Shown here piece after piece: positions 39,162 through 50,434 of a stretch of 64,000 nt of DNA. Made by a program: the position numbers and the translations under genes. The stretch lies in the NCBI GenBank assembly GCA_963720645.1, contig CAVRFX010000024.1:186001-250000 (forward strand). The letters run 5' to 3'. Within the stretch, counting starts at the first letter, position 1; every line of letters begins with the position of its first letter. The stretch comes from RYN-230 sp963720645 (GTDB taxonomy: Bacteria > Actinomycetota > Actinomycetes > Streptosporangiales > Streptosporangiaceae). The notes under the pieces were generated by a model that did no database searches, was not told the origin of the DNA, and saw only the letters and a list, made by a program, of their open reading frames with translations.

Positions 39162-40742
39162 ATGGCGAAGTCCTCGGCGGGCCCGGCGTTCCAGTGCGCG
39201 GAATGCGGGTGGCGCACGACGAAATGGTCGGGCCGCTGTGGCGAATGCCAGGCCTGGGGCACGGTCGAGCAGATCGCCGTCTCCCGGGCCGGCCGCGCGG
39301 CCGGCTTTTCGGCGCCGCCGCCCTGGCCGGGCTGGGCGGGCTGGATGCCCTGGGCCTGGGGCACGGCGGCCTGGACGGCACGGGCCTGGGTGGCACTGGC
39401 CTGGGCGGCGCTGGCCTGAGCGGCGCTGGCCTGAGCGGCGCTGGCCTGGGAGGGCCACCCACCGCCCTCGCCCCGGCTAGTCCCGCGCTCCCCATCGGGG
39501 AGGTGGACGCTACCGCCGCGGGAGCCCGCCCGACCGGGCTGGACGAACTTGACCGGGTGCTGGGCGGGGGCCTGGTACCCGGGGCGGTGGTGCTGCTGGC
39601 GGGCGAGCCGGGGGTGGGCAAGTCCACCCTGCTGCTGGAGGCGGGGACGCACGCCGCGGCGGCGGGCCCGGTCCTGTACATCACCGGTGAGGAATCCGCC
39701 GCGCAGGTGCGGCTGCGCGCGGACCGGATCGGCGCCATGGCCGGCAACCTCTACCTGGCCGCGGAGACCGACCTGGCCGCGCTGCTGGGCCACGTGGCCG
39801 TGGTGCGGCCCCGGCTGCTCATCGTGGACTCGGTCCAGACGATCACGATGGAGGGGGTGGACGGCGCCCCCGGCGGGGTCAGCCAGATCCGCGCGGTCAC
39901 CGCCGCCCTGATCGCGGTGGCCAAGCAGCACGCGGTGACCACGGTGCTGGTCGGGCACGTGACCAAGGACGGGTCCATCGCCGGGCCGCGGGCCCTGGAA
40001 CACCTGGTGGACGTGGTGCTGCACTTCGAGGGGGACCGGCACGCCCAGTTCCGCATGGTCCGGGCGCTGAAGAACCGTTACGGCCCGACCGACGAGATCG
40101 GCTGCTTCGACCTCGGGGAGCAGGGGATCACCGAGCTGCCCGACCCGAGCGGCCTGTTCCTCACCCACCGTCGCAACGCGGTGCCCGGCACCTGCGTGAC
40201 CGTCACGCTGGAGGGCCGCCGCCCGCTGCTCAGCGAGGTGCAGACGCTGGTGGCGCCGTCCACGCTGGACATCCCGCGCCGGGTCACCTCCGGGCTGGAC
40301 GCGTCCCGGGTCGGCATGGTCCTCGCCGGTGCTGTCCCGGCGCGCCGACCTCAAGCTGGGCAAGCAGGACGTCTACGCGGCCACCGTGGGCGGGGTCCGG
40401 CTCGGCGAGCCGTCGGTAGACCTGGCCGTGGCGCTGGCCCTGGCCAGCGCCGTGGTGGACCTCAGCGTGCCCGGCTCCGTGGTGGCGGTCGGCGAGGTGG
40501 GCCTGGCGGGCGAGGTGCGCCGGGTCACCGGGGTCCAGCGCCGGCTGGCCGAGGCGGAGCGGATGGGGTTCCGGCTGGCGATCGTGCCTGCGGGCTCGGC
40601 CGCGAAGGACTCTGCCGCCCGGGGCTCCGGCACCAGGGGCTCCTCCGCAACGGGCTCCGCCACCAGGGGCGCTGCCGGGGGAATCGAGGTCCGGGAGGTC
40701 GAGGACATCCGGGAGGCGATGGCCGCCGCCTTCGGCGGCTGA
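39162..40742 (+). CDS. radA: DNA repair protein RadA/Sms (two frameshifts, repeat insert)
   Basis: RadA is a RecA-related, DnaB-like helicase that processes recombination intermediates. A C4 zinc finger (CAECGWRTTKWSGRCGEC), Walker A GEPGVGKSTLLL, the RadA motif KNRYGPTDEIGCFD and a Lon-like C-terminal domain (DLKLGKQDVYAATVGGVRL, SVDLAVALALASAVVDLSVP) are visible. Shifts occur near 39310-39330 and 40325. Between the finger and ATPase lies an unusual repeat insert (GLGGTGLGGAGLSGAGLSGA) from a 15-base tandem repeat, and the C-terminus has a second low-complexity insert. About 526 residues against a usual 460. disA follows directly. Confidence 0.93.
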
Positions 40743-40806
40743 TTTGCCGGCCGGTGACCTGGAGCCGCCGATACACTGGGCGGATCCAGCAACCCCCGGG
40801 AGTCGT

Positions 40807-41961
40807 GTGCCGCCGACCGACGCCACGCACAGCGACGTTAACCACGGCGACGTTAACGCCGGCGAAACCACGCACGGCGACGCCAGGCACAAGGACGAGC
40901 GCCGCTGGTCCGCCCTGGCCGCACTGGCGCCGGGCACCATGCTGCGTGACGGGCTGGAGCGCATCCTGCGCGGGAACACCGGCGCACTGATCGTGCTCGG
41001 CGACGGGCCCGCCGTGGACGAGGTATGCAGCGGCGGGTTCGAGCTGAGGGTGCCGTTCTCCGCGACCCGGCTGCGCGAGCTGGCCAAGATGGACGGCGCC
41101 ATCGTGCTGCGACGACGCGGCCGGGTACATCGTCCGGGCGGCCGTGCACCTGGTCCCGGACCCCACGCTGCCGACCGACGAGTCGGGGACCCGGCACCGG
41201 ACCGCGGAGCGGGTCGGCAGGCAGACCGGCTGCCCGGTGATCTCAGTCAGCAAGTCCATGCGGATCATCGCCCTGTACCTGGATGGGGCCCGGTACGTGC
41301 TGGAGGATTCGGCGGCGATCCTGTCCCGGGCCAATCAGGCCCTGGCCACGCTGGAGCGCTACAAGTTCCGGCTGGATGAGGTGTCGGGGACCCTGACCGC
41401 GCACGAGATCGAGGACCTGGCCACCGCGCGCGACGTGACCATGGTGGCGCAGCGGCTGGAGATGGTCCGCCGGATCGCCGGTGAGATCGAGGGTTACAAG
41501 ATCGAGCTGGGCACCGACGGGCGGCTGCTCGCGCTCCAGCTGGACGAGCTCATCGCGGGCAGCGACTTCGAGCGCCAGCTGGTGGTGCAGGACTACCTGC
41601 CGGCGGCGGCCGCGGAACCCGTGCGCCGAGGTCGGCAGGGTGCTGGACGAACTGGGGCAGCTTTCCCCGGAAGAACTGCTGGACATGGCGACGGTGGCCT
41701 CGGTGCTCGGGACTCGGCGGGTCCGGCGCGCTCGACGCACCGGTCGAGCCCCGGGGGTACCGGCTGCTGGCCAAGATCTCCCGCCTGCCCAAAGATGCCG
41801 CGCAGCGGCTGGTGGCGCACTTCGGCGGGCTGCACAAGCTGCTGGCGGCCAGCGTCGCCGAGTTGCAGGCGGTGGACGGGGTGACGGAGCCGCACGCGCG
41901 CGCGGCCCGGGAGGGCCTATCCCGGCTGGCCGAGGTGACCCTCCTGGAGAAGTACTCCTGA
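40807..41961 (+). CDS. disA: Diadenylate cyclase DisA (three frameshifts)
   Basis: DisA condenses two ATP to c-di-AMP and scans DNA for branched structures. The DAC domain shows GALIVLGDGPAVDEVCSGGF, LAKMDGAIVL (DGA motif) and SGTRHRTAERVGRQTG (RHR motif); the linker and C-terminal HhH domain (KISRLPKDAAQRLVAHFGGL) follow. Frames change near 41112, 41625 and 41715, all in G/C runs. Start GTG 40807. radA-disA adjacency is widely conserved, and RadA is a known inhibitor of DisA. The product should be sensed by the riboswitch at 54750. Confidence 0.94.
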
Positions 41962-42083
41962 CCCGTCGCCGCCGGCCGTAGCGCGCGGCGGATCGGCAGC
42001 GAACACACGCCTGGACGGCGTGCGACGGCAACCAACGGCATGAACGCTGAGGTCCCCGGGTGGGGACGCGCCCCTGAGAGTGC

Positions 42084-42113
42084 GGCGTAGTTACGGCATG
42101 CCGTAACTACGCC
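42084..42113. repeat. Perfect 30-base palindrome between convergent genes
   Basis: The two 15-base halves (42084-42098 and 42099-42113; outer half GGCGTAGTTACGGCA) are exact reverse complements with no spacer. It covers the stop codon of the leftward membrane protein and lies 122 bases after disA. It has no T-tract; a bidirectional terminator, a protein-binding palindrome or a REP-like element are possible. Confidence 0.75.
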
Positions 42114-42889
42114 ACGGCGATACCGTGCCCCTTCAGCACGAAGATCATGGTGTGGCTGCTGAGTTTCCCGCTGTAGGCGGTGGCGGTGTACGTCCCGGGC
42201 CGGACGGCCCGGTGCGGGGACCGGCAGCCCGCGGCCGAGGCCTGCCGGTTCCAGGAGATCTGGACCGCGGCGGGCACGCCCCGGGCCAGCACGGCGGCCC
42301 GGACAGCGGGCCGGGCGCAGTCCGCGGAATCCCAGACCTGGTTCTTCCCGCCCGCCCTGATCACCACGTGCACGTGTGCCGGGCCCAGGTCGGCGGTGCA
42401 GCGGCCGGGAGCGGTGGACACCACGTCCACCGTGAATTCCGGCCGGGCGTGCGCCGGGTAGCTGTACCGGGCCGAGAACAGGCTCAGGACGAGTGCGGCG
42501 TGCGGGCAGGCCTCGGGTCCGTGCGCCTTCCGGCCGCGCTGGCCCGAGGGGTGACGCGTCGCCGAAGCGCCCCGCTTGGCGGATGACGACGGGCTGGGCC
42601 CGGCCTTTCCCGTGGCGGCGGGGGTGGCGCTCGGCCCGCCCGCGGTGCTGGCAGGTGCCGGGGACGACGTCGTTCCCGGGACCGGCTGAGCGGAGTGGCG
42701 GGGGCTGTGCTGCCTGCTCGCCTGGGACAGGTCGCTGGCCTGCCTGGTCCCCCCGCCCAGCACGCCGTTCACGGTCCAGCTGACCAGCCCGAGCATGCAG
42801 ATGCCGGCGGCCAGCGCGATGACCCTGCGCCGCCAGTAGACGTTGACCTGACCTGCGCTTTTGGGCGGGTCAGCTGAACTGCGAGACAT
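42107..42889 (-). CDS. Membrane-anchored extracellular protein of unknown function
   Basis: A short cytoplasmic segment, one membrane helix (RRRVIALAAGICMLGLVSWT), a Ser/Pro/Ala-rich linker (residues 50-125) and an extracellular beta-sandwich-like domain (FTVDVVSTAPGRCTADLGPA, then PGTYTATAYSGKLSSHTMIF) with four or more cysteines. Similar proteins sit between disA and mutY in other actinomycetes. No catalytic motif is seen. It is divergent from mutY and convergent with disA. Confidence 0.75.
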   Translation of the reverse strand: MSRSSADPPKSAGQVNVYWRRRVIALAAGICMLGLVSWTVNGVLGGGTRQASDLSQASRQHSPRHSAQPVPGTTSSPAPASTAGGPSATPAATGKAGPSPSSSAKRGASATRHPSGQRGRKAHGPEACPHAALVLSLFSARYSYPAHARPEFTVDVVSTAPGRCTADLGPAHVHVVIRAGGKNQVWDSADCARPAVRAAVLARGVPAAVQISWNRQASAAGCRSPHRAVRPGTYTATAYSGKLSSHTMIFVLKGHGIAVA

Positions 42890-43086
42890 GCGAGAAGTAT
42901 CCGCCGGAAGCTCTCGCTGATCTTGGCGACCCGCCGGAAAGGAGCGGCATTATTGCAGGTCAGCGACAATTCCGGAGCGCTTTTGGGCAGACCCGGGCGG
43001 GATCCTCCGGTAAACCCGCAGCCGCCCGTCGATTCGCCCGCCCGGTCCGCCCCGGCGCGCCGCGGACGTGCGAGGATCGAGATGCC

Positions 43087-44007
43087 ATGGTGATTGCGGA
43101 GCCGGTGACCCCGAACCCGAAGGTCGCGCCCCCGGTGGCCTCCCCGCTGGCGATCCTGGACTGGTACGCCGCGCATCAGCGGGACCTGCCGTGGCGCCGG
43201 CCGGAGGCCACGCCGTGGGCGGTCCTGGTCAGCGAGATCATGCTGCAGCAGACGCCCGTGGCCCGGGTACTGCCGCTGTATGCGGCCTGGATGGCCCGGT
43301 GGCCGACCCCGGCCGCGCTGGCCGCGTCCCCGGCGGGCGACGCGGTGCGGGCCTGGGGGCGGCTCGGCTACCCGCGGCGGGCGATCCGGCTGCATGCGAC
43401 GGCACAGGCTCTCGTGGAGCGGCACGGCGGGGAGGTCCCGGCCTCCGCGGAGGCCCTGCGGGCGCTCCCCGGGATCGGCTCCTACACGGCCGCCGCGGTG
43501 GCCAGCTTCGCCTTCGGGCAGCGGCACGCGGTGCTGGATACCAACGTGCGGAGGGTGCTGGCGCGGCTGGTGAGCGGCCGGGAGCTGCCCTCACCCAGCA
43601 CGTCGGCAGCGGAGCGGCGGCTGGCGGAGTCACTGCTGCCGGAGCAGCCCGCCGTGGCCGCGCGCTGGTCGGTGGCGGTCATGGAACTGGGTGCCCTGGT
43701 CTGCACCGCCGTCCGGCCGCGGTGCGCCAGCTGCCCGGTGGCGGCCAGCTGCGCGTGGCGCCGGGCCGGGCATCCGGCGGACGGCGGGCCCCGCCGCAGC
43801 CAGAAATACGCGGGCACGGACCGGCAGTGCCGCGGGCGGCTGCTGGCGGTACTCCGCGACTGCGCGGGCCCGGTGCCGGCCTCACGGCTCGAGGCGGCCT
43901 GGGCCGATCAGCTGCAGCGCAGCCGGGCCCTGGACGGCCTGGTGGCGGACGGCCTGGTGGATCCGCTGCCAGACGGGCGGTTCGCGCTGCCCGGGACACA
44001 GTTCTAG
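43087..44007 (+). CDS. mutY: A/G-specific adenine glycosylase MutY
   Basis: MutY removes adenine mispaired with 8-oxoguanine. HhH-GPD region LPGIGSYTAAAVASFAFGQ, catalytic Asp in AVLDTNVRRVLARL, catalytic Glu in SEIMLQQTPVARV, and the [4Fe-4S] ligands in CTAVRPRCASCPVAASC (C-x6-C-x2-C-x5-C). The NUDIX-like C-terminal domain is reduced, giving 306 residues, as is usual in actinobacteria. Start ATG 43087. Linkage to disA and radA groups three genome-integrity genes. Confidence 0.94.
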   Translation: MVIAEPVTPNPKVAPPVASPLAILDWYAAHQRDLPWRRPEATPWAVLVSEIMLQQTPVARVLPLYAAWMARWPTPAALAASPAGDAVRAWGRLGYPRRAIRLHATAQALVERHGGEVPASAEALRALPGIGSYTAAAVASFAFGQRHAVLDTNVRRVLARLVSGRELPSPSTSAAERRLAESLLPEQPAVAARWSVAVMELGALVCTAVRPRCASCPVAASCAWRRAGHPADGGPRRSQKYAGTDRQCRGRLLAVLRDCAGPVPASRLEAAWADQLQRSRALDGLVADGLVDPLPDGRFALPGTQF

Positions 44008-44211
44008 TCCGGGGGGGCGACCCCCCTGGACCCCCCGCTCGCCGCTGCGCGCCGAACGCCGTATTGGTCCGGGGGGCGACCCCCCTGGACCCCCCGCTCG
44101 CCGCTGCGCGCCGAACGCCGGCTCGGCGAGCACCCGCCTTCGGCGGGCCCCGCCTCCCCGGCCCGTGCACTGGCTAGTCCGGGGGGACGACCCTGGACCC
44201 CCAGGATCGCC
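44007..44211. repeat. GC-rich intergenic tandem repeat
   Basis: A unit of about 60 bases starting GTCCGGGGGGGCGACCCCCC occurs at 44007-44066 and 44067-44120, with a degenerate third copy at 44177-44211. Each copy can form a GGGGGG-CGA-CCCCCC hairpin. It fills the gap between convergent mutY and clpC; the hairpins may help transcription termination for mutY. Confidence 0.7.
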
Positions 44212-44234
44212 GAAATCAGCCCGGGGACGACATG

Positions 44235-44274
44235 CGCGGAGCGGCGGTCCCCGGAAGGGGACCGCCGCTCCGCG
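44235..44274 (-). terminator. Strong hairpin downstream of clpC
   Basis: An 18-base-pair perfect stem (44235-44252 with 44257-44274) with a GGAA loop lies 26 bases beyond the clpC stop. There is no clear T-tract on either side, which is common for actinobacterial terminators. Confidence 0.7.
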
Positions 44275-44300
44275 TTCTCGCGATCGTATGCCGGTGCGGG

Positions 44301-46838
<2,538 letters not shown>

Positions 46839-47135
46839 CGCCTCGCTCCTCACAGAGCGGTCGGGGGGACCCAGATGTCCGGATGTCCGGGGCCCGTCCC
46901 TTCCGCATGGTAGCCCGCATGCCGGACGATGTACCGCGCGATATGCGGCACTTGAGTAAACAGTTCCCCGGCAGGAGGACCTTCATCCCATCCAACCCCG
47001 GGGAGGGGCGAAGGTGTTCCCTGTACGCCGCAAGCGAACGCCCCTCACCCCCGCTCCGACCAGCGCCGGTTCATACTCCGTACCACGAGCGCTGCGAGCG
47101 GGAAGTTCACCACGCACGCCCCTCCGGCGGGCCGG
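46839..47135. other. Region upstream of clpC
   Basis: The clpC promoter should be here. A single HAIR-like half-site (CTTGAGT on the plus strand near 46952) is present but has no partner arm, so HspR control is not supported. No CtsR-type heptad repeat was found. Nothing else is recognisable. Confidence 0.4.
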
Positions 47136-48075
47136 TCATGCCGCGGGGCCGTCGAAGTAGTGGCCCTTGTCAAGATCGTCGATGAGCCCGGGGTGGGCCT
47201 GGCTGCCACCCCAGCAGCTCGCGGGTCAGCTCGCTCAAGGCCGGCGCGTCGATGCCCACGAAGCCGGCCAGGAAGCCGAACTGCCCGGCCGCCCGCTCGG
47301 GGGGAATAGACGCCACCGGCACATTCAGGTGCCGTCCGATCACTTCCGCGATCTCGCGGATCGGCACGCCCTCGTCGGCGACCGCATGCAGTACCGAGCC
47401 CGCCGGGGCCTGCTCCAGCGCCAGGCGGAAGAGGTGCGCCGCGTCCAGCCGGTGCACGGCGGGCCAGCGGTTGGACCCGTCACCGAGGTAGCCGGAGACG
47501 CCGCTGCCCCGGGCCATGCCGACCAGTGCCGCCATGAAGCCGTTATCTCCCTCGCCATGCACCGTCGGGGGAAGCCGCAGCACCGTCGAGCGCACGCCGC
47601 GGGAGGCGAAGGAGAGCGTCATCTCCGCATTGGCCAGCCGCATCGCCGGGCCGCTGCCCGACAACGCGGCCGCCGGGCCAGGGCCATGGCCGTCATCCCG
47701 CTCGGTCGCCACCCGTCCCGGTGCGATCCCGAGTGTCCCGGAGGCGATGATGAACGGCCGGCCAGAACCGGCCAGCGCCTCGCCGAAGGTCTCGATGGCC
47801 CGGCGGTCCGCCTCGGCCGCGTCCTGGAAGCCCCCGGAGAAGGCGACGTCGTGCTTGAACGCGAGGTGGATGACGCCGTCCGACGCGCCAGCCGCGCTGC
47901 GCAGGCTGCCGAGGTCATCGAGGGTGCCGCGCTGGACCTGCGCCCCGGCCGCGGTCAGGGCAGCGGCGGATGCGTCCGAGCGGGCCAGCCCGGTGACCTG
48001 ATGACCCGCACCGATGAGTTCGGGCACGACGGCGGAGCCGATCCAGCCGGACGCTCCCGTGACGAATACGCGCAT
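47136..48075 (-). CDS. NAD(P)-dependent SDR oxidoreductase (frameshifted C-terminus)
   Basis: The extended SDR opens with RVFVTGASGWIGSAVVPELI and continues with VIHLAFKHD and SGTLGIAPGR. It resembles the NAD-dependent epimerase/dehydratase proteins that often neighbour TetR regulators in actinomycetes. A shift near 47202 restores the conserved ending HPGLIDDLDKGHYF and a TGA at 47136-47138. Substrate unknown. It is divergent from the tetR gene with a shared operator region. Confidence 0.83.
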
Positions 48076-48131
48076 GAGAAGACCCTCCAGTGCTTCCCTG
48101 TTCCCCGGCTCAGGTGGCCCGGGATCAGGTC

Positions 48132-48181
48132 GATGTCAGTTGCTGTCATCAGCGTAGCACCCGATGTCAGCAACTGTCATC
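48132..48181. promoter_or_regulatory. Twin operator between SDR and TetR genes
   Basis: Two 19-base boxes with GATGTCA and TGTCATC borders lie at 48132-48150 and 48163-48181; their cores CAGTTGCTG and CAGCAACTG are reverse complements of each other. The 31-base repeat distance is three helical turns. Position between divergent genes, one a TetR repressor, indicates autoregulation and control of the SDR gene. Confidence 0.65.
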
Positions 48182-48196
48182 GACTAGGATCGCGGT

Positions 48197-48763
48197 ATGG
48201 GCCGATGGGAGCCGAACGCACGGGGCCGGCTGGAACAGGCGGCCATGGAGCTCTATATCGAGCGCGGGTTCGAGCCCACGACGGTCGCGGAGATCGCCAG
48301 GCGGGCGGGGCTCACGGAGCGGACATTCTTCCGGCACTTCAGCGACAAGCGCGAGGTGCTGTTCGCGGGGGCCGCCGCGCTGCAGGACTTCCTCGTGACC
48401 GCCCTCGCCGCCGCACCTGATTCGGCCGCGCCGCTCGACGCGGTCGCCGCGGCCCTCGAGGCCACCGGTGACCTGTTCGAGGAGCGCCGTGACTACGCCC
48501 TGCAGCGGCAGGCCGTCATCGCCGCCAACGCGGAGCTCCGGGAACGCGAGCTGATCAAGCTGGCCTCGCTCGCGTCGGCGATGGCCGGCGTACTGCGCCA
48601 GCGGGGGGTCGCCGGCCCGGCCGCGAGCCTGGCGGCCGAGGCGGGGATCGCCGTGTTCAGGATCGCGTTCGAGCGCTGGACCAGCGAGAGCGGCCAGGGG
48701 GACCTGCCGCACTACATCCGGGAATCGCTGGGGGAACTCAGGGCCGTGACCGCGGGCAGCTGA
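48197..48763 (+). CDS. TetR-family transcriptional regulator
   Basis: The N-terminal HTH is typical (EQAAMELYIERGFEPTTVAE, then IARRAGLTERTFFRHFSDKR), followed by a helical ligand domain; 188 residues. It most likely represses the divergent SDR gene and itself through the twin boxes at 48132-48181. The ligand is unknown. ATG 48197 begins 15 bases after the second box. Confidence 0.9.
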   Translation: MGRWEPNARGRLEQAAMELYIERGFEPTTVAEIARRAGLTERTFFRHFSDKREVLFAGAAALQDFLVTALAAAPDSAAPLDAVAAALEATGDLFEERRDYALQRQAVIAANAELRERELIKLASLASAMAGVLRQRGVAGPAASLAAEAGIAVFRIAFERWTSESGQGDLPHYIRESLGELRAVTAGS

Positions 48764-48984
48764 GCGCCCGCGGCTTCAGCGGCGGCCGTCCGGCGCGGCC
48801 CCATGATGACCAGCCGCCCGGTCGCGTGCGGCCTGATGGCGCACCGCCCGATCAGCGGTGCGGTTGGCGGGGCACGAGCGGTCCCCGCAAAGCGCAGAGC
48901 CCGCACGGGTCCTGCGGCGTGCTCCAGCGTTCAACGGCAAACTGGCACACCACAGGGCACCTGCGGGCCCTCTGGCGCAATCCC

Positions 48985-49317
48985 TTAGTGGGCTGCGTCG
49001 TACTCCGAGATGATCTGCGCGGGAATCCGGCCCCGCTCGCTCACCTTGTAGCCGCGCTGTTTGGCCCACGCCCGGATTTCCGAGCTGCGCTCCCGGCCCG
49101 GACCGGTCCGGGTGCGGCGGCGGCGGCCGCCGGCTGCGCCACCACTCGCCTTGCGAGCATGGTCAACGTAGGGAGCAAACTCTTTGCGGAGCTTGGTCGC
49201 GTTTTCTGAACTGAGGTCGATCTCGTAGGTGGTGCCATCGAGACTGAAGGCCACGGTCTCGGTCGCCTCACCTCCGTCGAGGTCATCGACGAGGAGCACC
49301 TGAACCTTTTGTGCCAT
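48985..49317 (-). CDS. lsr2: Nucleoid-associated protein Lsr2
   Basis: Lsr2 is the actinobacterial xenogeneic silencer that bridges AT-rich DNA. The N-terminal dimerisation domain (MAQKVQVLLVDDLDGGEATE) and the C-terminal DNA-binding domain (SSEIRAWAKQRGYKVSERGR, with the RGR minor-groove hook followed by IPAQIISEYDAAH) are complete in 110 residues. ATG 49317 matches the family start. The clpC-lsr2 neighbourhood is conserved in Streptomyces. Confidence 0.96.
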   Translation of the reverse strand: MAQKVQVLLVDDLDGGEATETVAFSLDGTTYEIDLSSENATKLRKEFAPYVDHARKASGGAAGGRRRRTRTGPGRERSSEIRAWAKQRGYKVSERGRIPAQIISEYDAAH

Positions 49318-49361
49318 GGGTGCCAGCCCTTCCGCTGGAGCAACTCTTTTAGGTTGCCAAA

Positions 49362-49391
49362 GATATACCATGCACCGCTTGCGTTTGCCAA
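49362..49391 (-). promoter_or_regulatory. Putative lsr2 promoter
   Basis: On the minus strand TTGGCA (49391-49386), an 18-base spacer and TATATC (49367-49362) form a plausible vegetative sigma promoter 45 bases before the lsr2 start. GGAAGGG serves as its ribosome site. The local drop in GC content supports a promoter. Confidence 0.45.
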
Positions 49392-49512
49392 TTCATGCTC
49401 CTGGAAACGCGGCCAGAGTTCTCTGAGCGGCATGCCCAGGCGGACTACCTGGAAGATAACTGTAACTCAGAGTAATCGAACACGGATAGGGCGTCCGCAA
49501 AGAGGAGCGCCG

Positions 49513-49575
49513 ATGTATCACGCCTACACTCGCGGTTGCCGCGCGGTTCTGAACGTGCTCTACCGCTCACCGTGA
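49513..49575 (+). CDS. Possible 20-codon small protein
   Basis: ATG 49513 follows AGAGGAG by five bases and opens a 20-codon frame (MYHAYTRGCRAVLNVLYRSP) ending TGA at 49573-49575. It lies in the unusually AT-rich gap upstream of lsr2 and overlaps the 3' end of the opposite small membrane gene. The strong ribosome site is the only support; there is no homology evidence. Confidence 0.3.
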   Translation: MYHAYTRGCRAVLNVLYRSP

Positions 49576-49781
49576 TCGGGCGATGATGTCGTCTGCGAAG
49601 CATCACTCCGCGCATCATCACTGTGCGGAATCCCGCCGTCGCCGGAAATATCCTCCGGGTACTGCTCTTCTGCAGACTCACGCTTGGGGCCAAGCTGATG
49701 ACGCAGGAAGAGTCCCACCCCGATCAGGAAGGCCACGCAGACAACCACGGGAGGCGTCAGAGCAGCCAGGTCACCGAGCAA
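49560..49781 (-). CDS. Small single-pass membrane protein
   Basis: A 73-residue protein with one N-terminal membrane helix (PPVVVCVAFLIGVGLFL) and a polar acidic tail. TTG 49781 is accepted as start because GGAAAGGAG lies 6 bases upstream. Family not recognised; size and layout resemble small envelope proteins of unknown role. Confidence 0.6.
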   Translation of the reverse strand: MLGDLAALTPPVVVCVAFLIGVGLFLRHQLGPKRESAEEQYPEDISGDGGIPHSDDARSDASQTTSSPDHGER

Positions 49782-50434
49782 GGCGCACTCCTTTCCGGCC
49801 GTCCTACTGGCCTTCCCGCCGCCCGGCGGTCACCTCTCTGCCGGACTGATCGCTGTAACCGCCGATGAACATTGGGTCATCCACCGCGGGCCTACTTATG
49901 CATTGTTGCTCATACGCAATGGGCCGCCGCCCGCGCCCTCCCCGTTGCGTGACGGGCCCACTCCGGGCCGCGGGTAACCAGTGCCGGGTGGCGAGCCAGG
50001 CGGAGGCCGGAGCCTGCTGCGCCGCCTGGCCATTCTGATCAGGCGGCCCAGATCCGAACCATGCCCCGCGGCCTGCCCCGGCGTGGCAGGATCCCAGACG
50101 GGGCAGGCGGAATCCCGGGTGCCGGGGCCGCGCCCCGCCAGCAAGTCGCAGGACCTGCCCCGGGCAGCTTGAGCCGGACTCCGCGCCCGGCCGGGCCATC
50201 CTGAGCAGCGCAATCCGGGCAGGCCAGCCCCGCAGGCCAGCCCGGGCAGGCTGATCAGGCACAGCGGTCCTGGCCGGGACCAGGCCGGCGGCCCGGGCCT
50301 GCCCACACCGACGGGGCACGGTGCACCAGTAATAACTGCCAGGCAGGAGGCCGGAGCAGGCGGCGCGGCGGGGCCGGGCCGCGGCAGGGTCAGCAGGACC
50401 GGCACGACTACGGAGAAAGCGGCCGCGACGCAGG
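49782..50434. other. Gene-poor GC-rich interval
   Basis: About 650 bases upstream of the nuclease-helicase gene. Several overlapping open frames exist on the minus strand but show only Pro/Gly/Arg-rich composition. Short imperfect repeats around GGGCAGGC occur between 50100 and 50300. No RNA gene or clear promoter was recognised. Confidence 0.5.

Noticed and set aside
46945..46970. HAIR-like half-site upstream of clpC
   Set aside because: CTTGAGT occurs once, without the partner arm at the seven-base spacing, so HspR binding is not supported.
49804..50405. Overlapping minus-strand frames upstream of the nuclease-helicase
   Set aside because: Only Pro/Gly/Arg-rich sequence, no recognisable domain and no good ribosome site.
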